Of a DNA stretch of 64,000 nt, positions 23,388 to 34,508 are shown piece by piece. The stretch is from contig JABMLP010000004.1 of the NCBI GenBank assembly GCA_013176395.1, positions 1,054,001-1,118,000 of the forward strand, read 5' to 3'. The position numbers and the translations under genes are program-made. Position 1 is the first letter of the stretch. Every line of letters begins with the position of its first letter. The notes beneath the pieces are model-generated. The model worked only from the letters and a program-made list of their open reading frames with translations. It did not search any database and had not been told where the DNA came from. This DNA comes from Venturia oleaginea. Taxonomy: Eukaryota; Ascomycota; Dothideomycetes; Venturiales; Venturiaceae.

Positions 23388-24329
23388 ATGTCCATCACGA
23401 AACCACTGTGCCGCAATTGCTGGCGAGTATACCGCATAGCTTCGTCCATACAGAGGTCATTTCATAGCAGTTCCCTTTGGAGCCAGGAAGCCGTTTCTAA
23501 TCACTATGACACCCTTGGTCTTTCTTCCTCTGCTTCGGCTGGTGAGATCAAGAAGTATGGGGACCTTGTTGAATATGGAGAAAGAACTTGCTAAATCGTT
23601 ATCAGGCAATTCTACGCCCTGTCCAAAAAGTACCACCCAGATCTGAACCCCACGGACAAGACTTCGTCGCAGAAATTCGTGGCAGTGAGTGAAGCATACC
23701 ACGTCCTGGGCAGTGAAGACCAGCGCAAGAAATACGATCGCGAGCACATACACACGAAGACTCACGCCTCGTCACCTTTTCAACGCGGATCGCACTCAAG
23801 CCATACTTCGCGAAAAGCAGGCGACACAGGTCCAGGAGGGAGACCTGCTTCAGGTCTGAGCAGGAGACGGACACAATTTCGAGGTCCACCGCCGAGCTTC
23901 TACCAAAGTGGCGGATATGGAAACCATTCTTCGAAGCGATATGCTGCTGGCGGAGATCCTGAAGGTACGGCCGATTCTTCCACCGGTGCGTCGTCAAATG
24001 CGGACACGAATCCAGGAGGGCTGGGTTCAGAACCACCTGGAGGCTCTTTTGGATACAGACCTGGACGAGATTCTTCTTCCTCCTCAGACGACTTTCCATA
24101 CTGGGATAGGGACTCTCACCAAAAGACCCACGACAATTTGCGTCAAAGACGAGAGAGATCAGGAGCTGCGCGTGCACTTGGCCTCGACGAAGACAAGATC
24201 GGCGGATCAATGGCGCTCAATTTCCTGCTAGTATCGACACTTATTGGTCTCGTGGCGGGTGTCAGTCATTGGATCCAGACCAAAAGGGATCCTAGGAGTA
24301 GTTCTACGAAGGTCAGGGACAATGGGTAA
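23388..24329 (+). CDS. Mitochondrial J-domain (DnaJ) protein with C-terminal membrane segment, 296 aa
   Basis: Exons 23388-23554 and 23606-24329, one 51-nt intron (donor GTATGG, acceptor TCAG). Residues 1-37 are basic and Ser-rich without acid residues until Glu34 (MSITKPLCRNCWRVYR...), as in mitochondrial presequences. The J domain (about 39-100) starts NHYDTLGLS, carries the Hsp70-activating HPD triad in KKYHPDLNP, and ends VLGSEDQRKKYDR. A Gly/Ser-rich linker follows, then a hydrophobic segment near the C-terminus (SMALNFLLVSTLIGLVAGVS). This plan resembles DNAJC30-type inner-membrane J-proteins. An upstream ATG at 23381 is in another frame and would be a short upstream ORF. It probably stimulates mitochondrial Hsp70; the precise partner is inferred. 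Confidence 0.85.
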
Positions 24330-26365
24330 CAGGGAAGCCTGCATGTAAGTAGCAAAAATTACCTCGTAAATATTGATAGAGTATAGAGCACACATTGTGC
24401 GCAGCAAGGTTTAAATCTCTGCTGCAAATTCACGGGCTTACAGTAACTATATTCTGGCGACAGTGGGGCGTTTCGCAAGGCTTCGTGAGCGTGGTGTGAT
24501 TTTCAACGACAGACGGCCATCACCAGCTTAGCATATACGAGTGATCCTTCCTGCTACTTCTTACAGATCTTCAATAAAGACTACTAGAAGTCTGTATTGG
24601 TCATTCTCAGTAAGCCCACAGTCCTTCGACCTCATCAGTTCTGGTGGATCTACTATTGCAAGCCAACTTTCATCTTCACATTCGATTATCCTCGTCTACG
24701 GAATTATGGGCTTCGATTCATGCACTCTATCCAGCCACCTCTTGGAACCCTCGACACGTCAACGCCCAGCGTTACTTCGAATCCATCGGCCGTAATTTCC
24801 GCCGCGTCCGAGTCGGGAAAATTCTTCTGTTAACTGACTGACGATCTCGGTCAGTTCTGCAGCACTGTGCAAGACTAGTAGAATGCTGCAACTCGACGGG
24901 TTCACGCCCTATTGACCTTTGACATCACCCCAGCGCCTTCCACTCTACCTGCAAACCAGCGTTCCGTAGCCCAGTCGATTGTTGCAAGAGAAGCAACATG
25001 AGTTCAGGCGACAAGTTATTTGCGTTCAGATCGATGGCGTAAATTTTCCGCCGAATCGAGGTAGAAAAATTGCTGTGAAGTTGCTAAACTCTATATATTG
25101 AGTTGTGAGATCGACAAAGTATACTGTCTGTACAAGGTTTCTGATTAAATACCCGAGCAACTGAATTGGTGAACATACTGCTTCGAAAGCGTTGAATTAC
25201 GGGCGGCAGTGTCTCATTGGACCTCATCGCTGCGATTTTGGAAAACCAGTCATCATTTCGAACGCGGTTAGATATTTACCTTCCTATGACCATGGAGGAG
25301 TAATCTACACTCTTTGATAAAGTGTATATCACCTCTCCATGGTCATCGACAAGATATATTTTGAACCAAATAAAAAAGAGTCGCATGAACCGGAAACGGG
25401 GATACAAGAGATAAGTAAGAGCACTTATTTCGCACTTCTTTCGTACTTCCTGTCCAATCTCCCAATCTTTGAATAGATTCACACAACGGGTTTTAATTCA
25501 GATTCGATCGATTTGAATAGAAACCCATTGCACGAATCTACTATCAGGCTAGGGTGATTACTAATATATGCGAAGTCATTATCAGTCCGTACTAAGAACC
25601 TGAGTCTAGTTCTAATCGTACACCTCACACCGTAGGGGGCTCTGTTATTCTCTACGGTGTAAGGTTGATTATTCGAAATGACGGTTAGTTTCTTAGTCCG
25701 GGCTGTCTTTGATCTCTCCAGTGCCCCCTTGTAATGTTCATTTAAGAGGTATCGGTACTCTGCTCTTACCAAATATTGGTAGTACGGATGGGTCGCTTGT
25801 AGAGAAGTTCTTTACCATGGACACAATAACAACTCTCTCCCCGTTCGCAACTGGGCTTTCAATCACCAAGCTCTTTAATATATTCCTATGATATTAGGAG
25901 CTGATGGTCTCTGGAAGAAGATACTTTCTTTCTATTGTACATTTCAACTTTGGCTGTCGTCAATTAGGAAAAAGTGGGAGGTGGAGATGTACTTGACACT
26001 ATTTGCTCTTTGGGGAGAGTAATTCTTCTCGCTATTCGACATCTTGAAGGGAAATCATTAAAGAGTCCTCCACTGCCATCGATTCTGGAAATGTACTTGT
26101 GAAGGCCATCTAGGAGGAACACTGGCTGCCGTCGGATTGGATTGAAGCTTTCCCGACGCGAAGTAAACACCACCCAACCGCGATTGCCGACAATCTTCGT
26201 ATACCTTGGATCAGTTCTCAATAGCCAAGCTCGACCTGCTGGAAAAGATCTTTGAGGTCTACATGATCTATCGTGCAAGCTAGAAATAAGTTATTGAGAA
26301 TCTTCGTTCTTATCAAAAACATTCTCATCCCCATCACGACTCGGCCAAACGATAACATCGAAACC
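24330..26365. other. Gene-poor region with AT-rich blocks
   Basis: About 2 kb without a supportable gene. A minus frame at 25964-26278 has good complexity but no motif I recognise; it may be a piece of the neighbouring decayed gene set. A strong hairpin lies at 25286-25346 (separate entry). Confidence 0.5.
25286..25346. repeat. Long imperfect hairpin
   Basis: The left arm starting ATGACCATGGAGGAG pairs with a right arm ending CTCTCCATGGTCAT, about 26 bp per arm with a few mismatches and a loop of about 8 nt around CTTTGATA. It could be a miniature transposon remnant or a structured transcript; no coding context. Confidence 0.5.
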
Positions 26366-27010
26366 ATGACCTCCCCAACCCCCAAACGTACAATCCGAAT
26401 AATGAACATAAGCGGTTCCCCCTGTGACAAGTGCACCGCCATCGCCACCGCAGCCTCAATGACCGAATCAGCTGACGTCCTAGTAGGCGACTGGATGAGC
26501 GAACTAAATATGCCCACCCGCGCATAGATGCCTCATACAACATCGGCATAGGCTACGAACCCTCGTTCCTCGAAGCCCTAGAACCCGCCCTCGAAAATAT
26601 CGCGAAGAAAGGGTTGAAACTGGCGTGTAACGCCGGTTGCGTAGCCACGAGGGATCTCTATGAGGAAATGGTGAAGATGATTGAGGTGAAGGGCTTAGAG
26701 TTAACCATTGCATAGGTGGAGGGAGATGTGGTACTAGATCGGATTAAAGAAGGGTTGAAGGCTTGATGGCATGATTGGTCGAGGATGGACTATGATCAGC
26801 TCGTTCAGGCACTTATGGCTGGTCAAAGGATCGAATTGCGACGTGGGATTCTTTGCTCGAGATGAATCCGAATGGCCTTGGCTGCGGTCTCTCTGAGTAC
26901 TGGCAAGCTGGTGGAATTGATGGGCGACGAATATCACGGCCAGAAAATTGACTGAATGGAGTTTCCACGTGAGTCCAATTTTGCCCCTTCTCGAAACCTA
27001 AGCAGTCCAA
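26366..27010 (+). pseudogene. AtuA-like (DUF1446, acyclic terpene utilisation) protein, degraded
   Basis: Pieces in order match the AtuA/DUF1446 family: RTIRIMNISGSPCD with SADVLVGDWMSELNM (26383-26515), then, one frame over, IGIGYEPSFLEALEPAL, NIAKKGLKLACNAGCVATRD and VEGDVVLDRIKEGL (26528-26766), then WHDWSRMDYDQLVQALMAGQ (about 26768-26825). One base is missing near 26526. An in-frame TAG at 26713-26715 sits where the family usually has Trp before VEGD. Later sequence dissolves into stops. AtuA proteins take part in acyclic terpenoid/acyl-CoA breakdown. Non-functional as it stands. Confidence 0.7.
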
Positions 27011-27399
27011 TGAGAGGCTGATTGTTCGATTCCCTAAATCTATAGGCTGTGCATTTCTTGCTACACGACCATCTCGATAGAGGTATAACTGTGAATGCGA
27101 GGTATGACGGGATAATTGCAGGCTCCTTCATTGATGCCTATTTCCTTGCCGGGTCGCGAATTTTATTTTTCCGCTCGCGGAGAATTCCATCTTCCACAAC
27201 ATCTTATTAGCTGCAGAGACAACAGGACTGTCATGGACTGTGTCTCGTGCTGTTGTCTCCAGTGAGCACCCGATGATGGCTTTTGGTGTTGATGTTGAAG
27301 ACACACTCAACACCAACATCAACGTCAAATACCAGATCTATTCCATGAGCATCACCATGTCGTGCCGCCAGCTGATTTTCGCTCCCCTCCCTTAGCCTA

Positions 27400-29065
27400 G
27401 TGGTCAAGAGGCCCTTACCAGCCTGTTCAAAGCCCTATCATAATCAGCACATCGGAAGCAGACAGCCGCAGATACTGATGACAATAACAGCACTCAAAGT
27501 GAACACAGGTGCAGAGATTCTACTTGTGTGCTTGAGTTCCTTCGGGACCTTTCCCTGGAGGCGACCGGCGGCTATATTGGTGCCTCTTCAAGCATAACGA
27601 TGGGCAAAATGGTTTCCAGCATTGTCAAATGCCGAGAGCCAGATCAGCAGAATCCGAGACAAGAAGAACATCTGTCTCCAAAACCAACGTCAGACCCAGG
27701 ATATGAAAAGAACATCTTGGTAGACACCGGCAACATTCTCCAGGATGTTGCGGACAAGCTATTGAAAGGCTATCTGAAGCACATTGCAACACGATGGCCC
27801 ATCCTGCACTCCGTATTCATCCGAGGGCTCCATGCTCGCAGATCTGATTTGAACAGCTCCTATGAACGGTGTGTACTCCACCTCGTCTATGCAAGTGGTA
27901 GTCGATTTCTGGAGACTGCTGGCGAGCCCGGTGCCTTCTATTGTGAGAAACACCATGCCGCAGCCATGAGATATGCGAACGAGCTGTTTTCATGCCATCA
28001 TATCCGATCAGTGCAAATCCTCATTTTGCTTGCCCTATACAGCTTGCGCGCGCCGCAAGGACTTATATTGGGCTCGCTATGAGAGCATGTATCAGTCTTG
28101 CCATGCATATGAAAACAGCAGCCCGCGGATGCTCATGCTGGACAGTGAGGTGAACAAACGTATCTTCTGGACAGCATATTTTCTTGATCGTCAGATATCG
28201 ATCATTTTTGGTTGCCCTTTTGCAATTTCGGATAGGTAAGCAAGTCCCCTTATCTTTCTTCTTAAGCAAGTGACTGGAACTGCTAGGGACAATGATGCCG
28301 AACTTCCGCTCGACGTGAATGAGTCGGTGCAAGACTCAAATCGCGCTCGCGCAAACACAGAGGGCATCGAGAACACAGGATGCGAGCCCAGAGTCTGCTT
28401 CCACATCTCTGAGTTGCTTCATACATATTTTTCGGCTTCGAAGAATCGAATCTGCAATACAGCAGAGTATATAGTGAGTGGTTTCAGGACACTCCTCTTA
28501 CATCTTCTAATAAAGGCAGTCGAGCGGATGAGCAATCAGGAGTTTCCGAGGCCAATATTATATCTTTTGCCCAGCAGCTAGAACGCTGGAAGGAAGGCAT
28601 CCCCTGCGATTCTCGGCAACATGGCGCAGATAAGCCGAGTACACGAACAGATACACTTGTGATAGACGGATATGGGTACTATGTAGGCCGAACACTCTGT
28701 CACAACCAAGTATCGATCGCTCATTACATCACAGATGGTTTACTGCTACAAGTGTCTCGGATTCCTTCTCCATCTCTTACTATCTGTCCCCGAAACCAGC
28801 ATTGACTTGATTCAAAAGTGCGCTGACGCGTGTGGGGGTGTCTGTGAGACTTACAAGAAGCTCCACCAGAACATCTCGGTGGGGTTCTCTCTCATGGCAT
28901 TGCACTCCGTTTTCCTTGCAGGTGAGTGAATCATATCTTGACTTTTGACGGAGCTACGCAGACAGACATGGGTTTGGGCAGGTTTGACTCTGATGGGCAT
29001 ATTCTGGTCTTGGAGGCACTGAAGAAAACACGACTTTTCTGCCACCACGCAGTTCAGTAAGATAT
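27400..29065 (+). pseudogene. Fungal-specific transcription factor (fungal_trans domain), frameshifted
   Basis: Segments typical of Zn2Cys6 regulators in order: SLEATGGYIGASSSITMGKM; LLKGYLKHIATRWPILHS; HAAAMRYANELFSCH; LALYSLRAPQ; GLAMRACISLAMHMKTAARG in a second frame (28079 on); RIFWTAYFLDRQISIIFG back in another frame; an intron with good ends (GTAAGC ... CTAG, about 28236-28287); DNDAELPLDVNES; and finally CGGVCETYKKLHQ with GFSLMALHSVFLAG near 28910. At least two frameshifts (about 28070 and 28130) break the middle-homology region. No Zn2Cys6 cluster is visible upstream. Probably the former pathway regulator of the neighbouring catabolic genes. Confidence 0.75.
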
Positions 29066-29112
29066 CGTCCACGCCAAATTATAACTTTAAATCATCGCTG
29101 ACGTCCGTGAGT

Positions 29113-30772
29113 TCAACAGGAATCTTGATCTTGACATAGAGATCGTTTTCGCTTCGCACCATGGATTTTGATGTCGCTCAACTCCTCGCCATTCGCGCCA
29201 TCTGCATAGGCCTTCTCCGAAGCCTTGAATGCCTCAATCGAATCACCCTCAAATCCGCTGCCAAACTTGAACTTGTGCCCGTAGTGGTCGTCTCTAAGAT
29301 GTTTATGTTCCTGAACGCCATATAAATTCTCTCTCAACGTTCCGCCAGGGAAATCATAATCCTCCCACATCAGACCACGTTTGACAAGTTCTGGTCGGAG
29401 AAGATATACTACATCCTCGAAAGTACCAGGACTCGTCACATATGCAATATTGAAACCATCCACGTCTGCCTCGTTGATCCATTCTTCGAAGACGTCGGCG
29501 ACCATTTCAGGTGTGCCGACGGGAGCTGGGTGGAAACCACCCAACGCCATTGTTTCTCCTAGCCTTCGAGGCGTCCATGGCTCGGTGTTTCCGGTGGCTT
29601 TGTTGAAATTTTCGAGGAATGTATGTGTTGAATCATCGCCAGGAGCATCCTTGAGCTCGAATACCTTGTCAAGTGGGAAGCGAGCGAGATCAATCCCGGT
29701 ATAGCCTGAGAATTGAGCTAAGCCACCTACAACATCGGCGTTCTCCCTTGCGCGTTCAGACTTTGCCTGAGCTTCCTCGAGAGTACGACCAAGTATTGGC
29801 GAAATTCCTACGAAGAACTTGAGGGAGCTCGGATCGCGACCTTGGGCTGCTGCCTTTGCTCGAATCTCGGCGACAGAGCCCGCGGTCTGGGACGGCACCA
29901 AACCACCCACATATATGGCTTCTGCATGCTTCCCACCAAATTCTCGGCCCATTTTCGATGTGCCAGCCTGAAATATCACTGGTGTCCTTTGTGGTGAGGG
30001 ATGCGTTTGCGCGGCTGCTGAAGCTTTCAGATATTTCCCTACGTCAAAGTCAGCAAATGCCCTGGCAATTGGGGTCCATAGCTCACTCACCCTTGTGCTC
30101 GATGATTTTGATCTTGGAGGGTTCAAATGCGATTCTATTCTCAGCATCCCAGACAGCCGCATCATCGGCCCAAGAACTTTCCCAGAACTTATAGACTAGA
30201 TCCATATACTCATGCGCAATGGCATATCTCTCATCATGCGGCATAACATCATCAGCACCAAGAGCTTTCGCGGCAGCCTTGGTCCAACTCGTGACCACGT
30301 TCCATGCCACTCTTCCCTCGGTCAGATGGTCTAGCGAGCTCAGAGTCCTCGCCAGAACATAGGGCGTCAGATAGCTTGTACTGCCGGTCACTCCAAATCC
30401 AACACTCTTTGTGACAGCTGCCATCGCAGGAATTATGACCATCGGATCCAGGCCTGCTGATTGAACGCCGGCTCGAAGGATGGGAGCGGTGCTACCCGAG
30501 TATACATCGAAGAGGGAATATGAATCTGCGAAGAATATGAAGCTAATTTTGCCTTCTTCGGCTAGGCGGGCGAGTTTAAGCCAATATGGAAGTCCTTCGC
30601 GATTCACTTAGCTTTGGCTCTGAACTAATTGCTTGAAGGAAGGCTTACGGTCTTTGCCTGAGGTCTTATCATCTGGATCTCGCCATTGTCCTGGACTCAT
30701 ATGGGATCCAGTGCAAGCATATTCGAAGAAATTGAGGTGAATTCGCTTCTTCGGGGGCTTCAGAGAAACCAT
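29113..30772 (-). CDS. FMN-dependent monooxygenase, NtaA/SnaA/DszA type (luciferase-like), 521 aa
   Basis: Exons (minus): 30772-30649, 30606-30091, 30038-29113; 1566 nt in frame. Start MVSLKPPKKRIHLNFFEYAC. The bacterial luciferase-like TIM barrel shows GKISFIFFADSYSLFDVYSG, then GFGVTGSTSYLTPYVLARTL, SSLDHLTEGRVAWNVVTSW, GADDVMPHDERYAIAHEYMD and PVIFQAGTSKMGREFGGKHA, all family hallmarks. It would use reduced flavin from a partner reductase to oxidise a small heterocyclic or chelate-type substrate. Length is slightly above family average because of a C-terminal extension. Intron 1 is only 42 nt, short for this genome. It is the only member of the 26-33 kb set without obvious inactivating lesions. 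The substrate is unknown. Confidence 0.85.
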
Positions 30773-30789
30773 CTTCGTAAAGTGTCATG

Positions 30790-31520
30790 TAGGAGTTGCC
30801 AATGTCGGAGGTGAACGTTTAGGTACAGTGGTATCATGGAGGAGATTATCCCATTAGGGTCTATCATGAAAAGAGCCATCGTGGAGACGATCAGATACCG
30901 AGTGTTATCTGGAGTCTGTTGCTGGCCTGGAAAGTCGCGGTTCGGAGTACGCGCCGAAAAAGCAACGCTTCCGTCGGGACACCCCTTCCGACCTTCGAGC
31001 CGAACCTGTATCAATCTTTCAACATCAACATTCCAGCTTAATATCACCATCATTTTATGGGTAGCTAGAACTGCGCTCGCATGCTTGCCATATCGCGGAA
31101 GATCAAGGTCTTCTCTAACACCCATCTTCCCAAGGTAATCCCAAGCCTTAAGCAAGTGAGATCCATCTGTTTGGGGCTTATTGAAAGGCTTGGAGTATAT
31201 CTCCTTTATGGCCGCTCGCTCCTCCTCCGATATGATCGCAGGCCCCACAATGCAGATACTGGGGATGAAATCTGGTCGTGTCGCGGCGAGTTCTACCGCG
31301 AGCACAGCGCCTGAGTGGTATATCGCCAGTCAGCGGGAGTTCGAAGACCAAAATTGGACGACTCACGAAACGAAGGCCATGTTCCCATGGTCCATGCAAG
31401 AAGCGCCCGCCATTTCATGCCCTTATTATACCAGTAAATTCCGCTCGAATTGCCAACATACAAGTCGGGAATTTTCCAGTTTCTCCTTCGAACGATCCAG
31501 CTGTGACACATCAGCACTGT
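30790..31520 (-). pseudogene. Alpha/beta hydrolase, degraded
   Basis: The best segment, on the minus strand, reads AIYHSGAVLAVELAATRPDF, the usual HHxGA motif region, with SICIVGPAIISEEERAAIKE and LLKAWDYLGKMG, as in alpha/beta hydrolases that act beside flavin monooxygenases in catabolic clusters. The N-terminal part (31293-31517) and the segment after DLDL lie in different frames, and no full-length path with plausible introns is visible. The open frame at 30760-31305 (181 codons) is therefore only a fragment. Neighbour to the monooxygenase start. Confidence 0.6.
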
Positions 31521-31539
31521 TCTTTTCGATTACATTGAG

Positions 31540-33010
31540 GCTGTCTTACAAATCAACAACATTAATTCTAGCCAGCGGTGAGATGAACATCCCAAAGGAG
31601 TTCAGGATTGTGATGAAATTGCCCGGTGAGTTCACGAATCGCCATGGATTAATCACATATCCTACGACGCAAATAATTAGAGAGCCTCTTTTGACATCGA
31701 TCCATCTTGGTGCCAGAGAAGCGTGGTTCATGCCTGGTGCAACAAAGTTCTAGACCAAGTTGACAGAGACCTGGCTTAAGAAAAATCCGAGCGCAGTGAA
31801 GAAGCAACCAGCACGCGTTGCTGCATAGTAATTGTCTATGAGGAGGAACTCGAGCAAGGTAATTGGTTGCCAAATCTACTTACCATACATGTTCGTCACA
31901 GCACTAGTGGCGAAAGTGCCGAGTGCAGCAGTCACTGTCAGTACAAGCGGTAAGGTGATAAGCTAGTTAATTGCGGCGGCTCTCTTCGTCTTTGCGTATC
32001 GGGTCCAGCCCGATTGACGGATGGCACTGCCGCACCAGGCGCCTGCGACCGAGCTTACTGCATGTGGCATACGGAAGGAATGGGTTCTGCCTCAATGTTA
32101 GCGGTATTGGTAAGCCAGATAAATATGATTGCTACTCACGCGCTTAAGATAACCACTTTCTAGATGGTATTTAATGAAGCCCCGCCATTGGAAGCTATGC
32201 CCCAGATGAAATGTCCGACGATGGTACAAGCTACACAACCAAATACCACCCACAAGAACTTGTGCAGTTTCGAGGGGTGGATCAACATCAATGGTGTGGA
32301 TACGACGATGTAAATAACGAAGCCGACAAGCTGGTTCGTCGTAATGGCCGCTGATTCTGGAAGGGTATTCGCCATATTTCGGAATGATGGGAAGATACAT
32401 GAGAGCAGTACTTTCATGGCGAGACCACCCCAATAGGCTTGAATTCCAAAACTACCCTCGGTCAGCGGGATCTTAATAACGATTCCGGGCCTCGACGTAC
32501 TAAATAAAGTTGACGAAACATTTCAGCATCACCACGATAAAGGAGCCGTACATGCCAGATGCCGCTCGACTCACCATGGGAAAGCCAACATGATATAGGA
32601 TCTGAATATTTCATTCATCAGCAAAGGCAGCATCAAACGTATAAGATGCGAGGCGAGACTCACACCGGGCTCACCACAAACGAATGAGATCATGCCCGCC
32701 AACACCGATCCGACTAAAATCATTCCTATCGTTTCCCCAGCGGTAAGTCCATTGGCTAAATTTGCTAACCCAGTCGTCCAGGCAGAGATGTTCACGGCTG
32801 CTGCGATCCTGCGATGTATCAGCAAAGCTCGGAGAGCAGAAGAGCAAAACACGTCCAACTCACCAAAAAGCGAAGAAACTCCTCCCAGTAAAGTTACGCT
32901 CACTTTCTGGCGTTGGGATTAAATCGATGTTTGTCCATCGGTTATGTGTTTCCTCGGTCTGATGTTCACTTTTGATCTCCCATGATTTGAAGGTTTGGGG
33001 AAGTGGGGGC
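31540..33010 (-). pseudogene. NCS1-family nucleobase/allantoin permease with four in-frame TAG codons
   Basis: Minus-strand segments: KSWEIKSEHQTEETHNRWTN; FFAFW / IAAAVNISAWTTGLANLANG; GLTAGETIGMILVGSVLAGM; a GTGAGT-ATTCAG intron; LYHVGFPMVSRAASGMYGSF; a GTACGT-GTAG intron; YFGIQAYWGGLAMKVLLSC; IRQSGWTRYAKTKRAAAIN; and PWRFVNSPGNFITILNSFG. These are NCS1 (uracil/allantoin/hydantoin permease) signatures spread over 12 helices. Frame and splice sites are preserved, yet TAG codons occur at 32160-32162, 31963-31965, 31876-31878 and 31750-31752. At the clearest of these sites the family has Gln, so CAG to TAG changes are likely. No protein could be made without readthrough or editing. Confidence 0.85.
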
Positions 33011-34508
33011 AGAATTTGAGGATGAATATTTTCAGCTTCAAGTTGCGATACTATGTGGTGAGTGCGGGTGCAAGGCAGCTAACACCTGAAATCGATGGAA
33101 TTTGACCAACAGCAATTCGTCAAGCGCAATTGCGCATGGAAATCATCTTCTTGATGTCCATCTTGCTAACCAGTGATTGTATTCTGCGTGATGTCTTCCG
33201 CTTGGAACATGGGTCGGAAGCAGACAAGCTACATACATGGCCATGAATGATGAGGGTAAGATCTTGATCATATAACCGAACTTTGCCTGTGTGGTATGGT
33301 TCATAGAGATTCTTATCGCATAAGTAGCTAACCTTCTGACATGGATAGGGCAGACGATAAGGCGTTGGAATTGGCAGATAGGCTGATCGGATCGGAAGGA
33401 GGATCCCGATGGCTAGAAGCGAGAATCGCAGCCGCGAAATCTTTCTCCTCAACTAGAGATTAGGCCATCGACACTTCTGATGGGATGGGCTTGTGTCGAG
33501 CTATCAATCGGAGTAATTAAACCCATCTACTTTTAAGCGATCTTCGGAAGTACTGTCGTTAGAATCTCATCGATATCGATCTTATGGTGAGATGATGAGT
33601 CTCAAAGCGATATCTAGACCGACTCTATAACAGGATCATTCGCGGCTTTCGATAGAGAAAGATTGTCGTTTGAGGCCAAAGGATTTTGCGGGTAGTTTGT
33701 CACGGATCACACAACTTCGCAAAACAGGAGAGACACTATTGGCCTTAAAAACTCATCGTTCATAGCTATAGAAAGATAGATACTTAACCCGTCTTTCTTC
33801 TCCTACTCTAGAACCATGCTGCTAATGCGCTTGGCGAGGCCGTCTGGATGCCTCTTTGGGCTGGGAGTGACCTGATTTACCTTGGCATTATTGATATGAG
33901 TGGTGGGCAGAGAAAGTCCAGGTATGGCTATATATTGTTGATCGTAGCACTAATAATGCTAATGAATGATGATACTGGTGCTCATGGTATCGATACTGGG
34001 GTTTAGTGATGACGGGGAATATCATCATTAGCGATTAGTCCTTTCCTCCATAACCACATGGGTTCGCGAGGTTCGCATGCCCTTTGGACACGAGAGGGAG
34101 AAGCTAACTAAGCTTCTTGATGATTCAGGCAGGGTGGAAAGTAAGAGGCCGATACTTCCAGCTAGTCGTGTAGACGAGCGATAGGAAATCTCCGGAGTGA
34201 CTTGGAATTTTACGCATTCTGTTGTCTTGGTAGAGATCCCGCGCTAAGAACGGATAGGAGAATACATTGAGATACCGGCTGTGTTCGCTTCTAGAACGAG
34301 ACTGATTGGAGCCTAGTTCGAATATAATGCGTTTGGATACTAGCTGAGTTGGTGGAAGTGCGAAAGTGGGTATCAGAAACATCAAAAGCATTCTAATATA
34401 CATCTATAACAGGCTAGGATATGGAAAAAACATAATTCGTTCGAACTGACACAAAGAAATTCATTACCTCCTCATTATCGGTACCAATTCCGTATCACCA
34501 TCATGCGA
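33011..34508. other. Gene-free, partly AT-rich region
   Basis: About 1.5 kb with only short frames and no motif. It separates the decayed cluster from the next intact gene. Nothing else seen. Confidence 0.5.

Noticed and set aside
27385..27435. tRNA-like A box (TAGCCTAGTGGT) followed by a GTTCAAAGC motif
   Set aside because: Spacing is far too short for a tRNA and no acceptor stem forms.
31540..33010. Reassignment of TAG to glutamine to explain the permease
   Set aside because: TAG serves as the normal terminator in intact genes of this window, for example the YCII-domain protein and the secreted protein at 17893.
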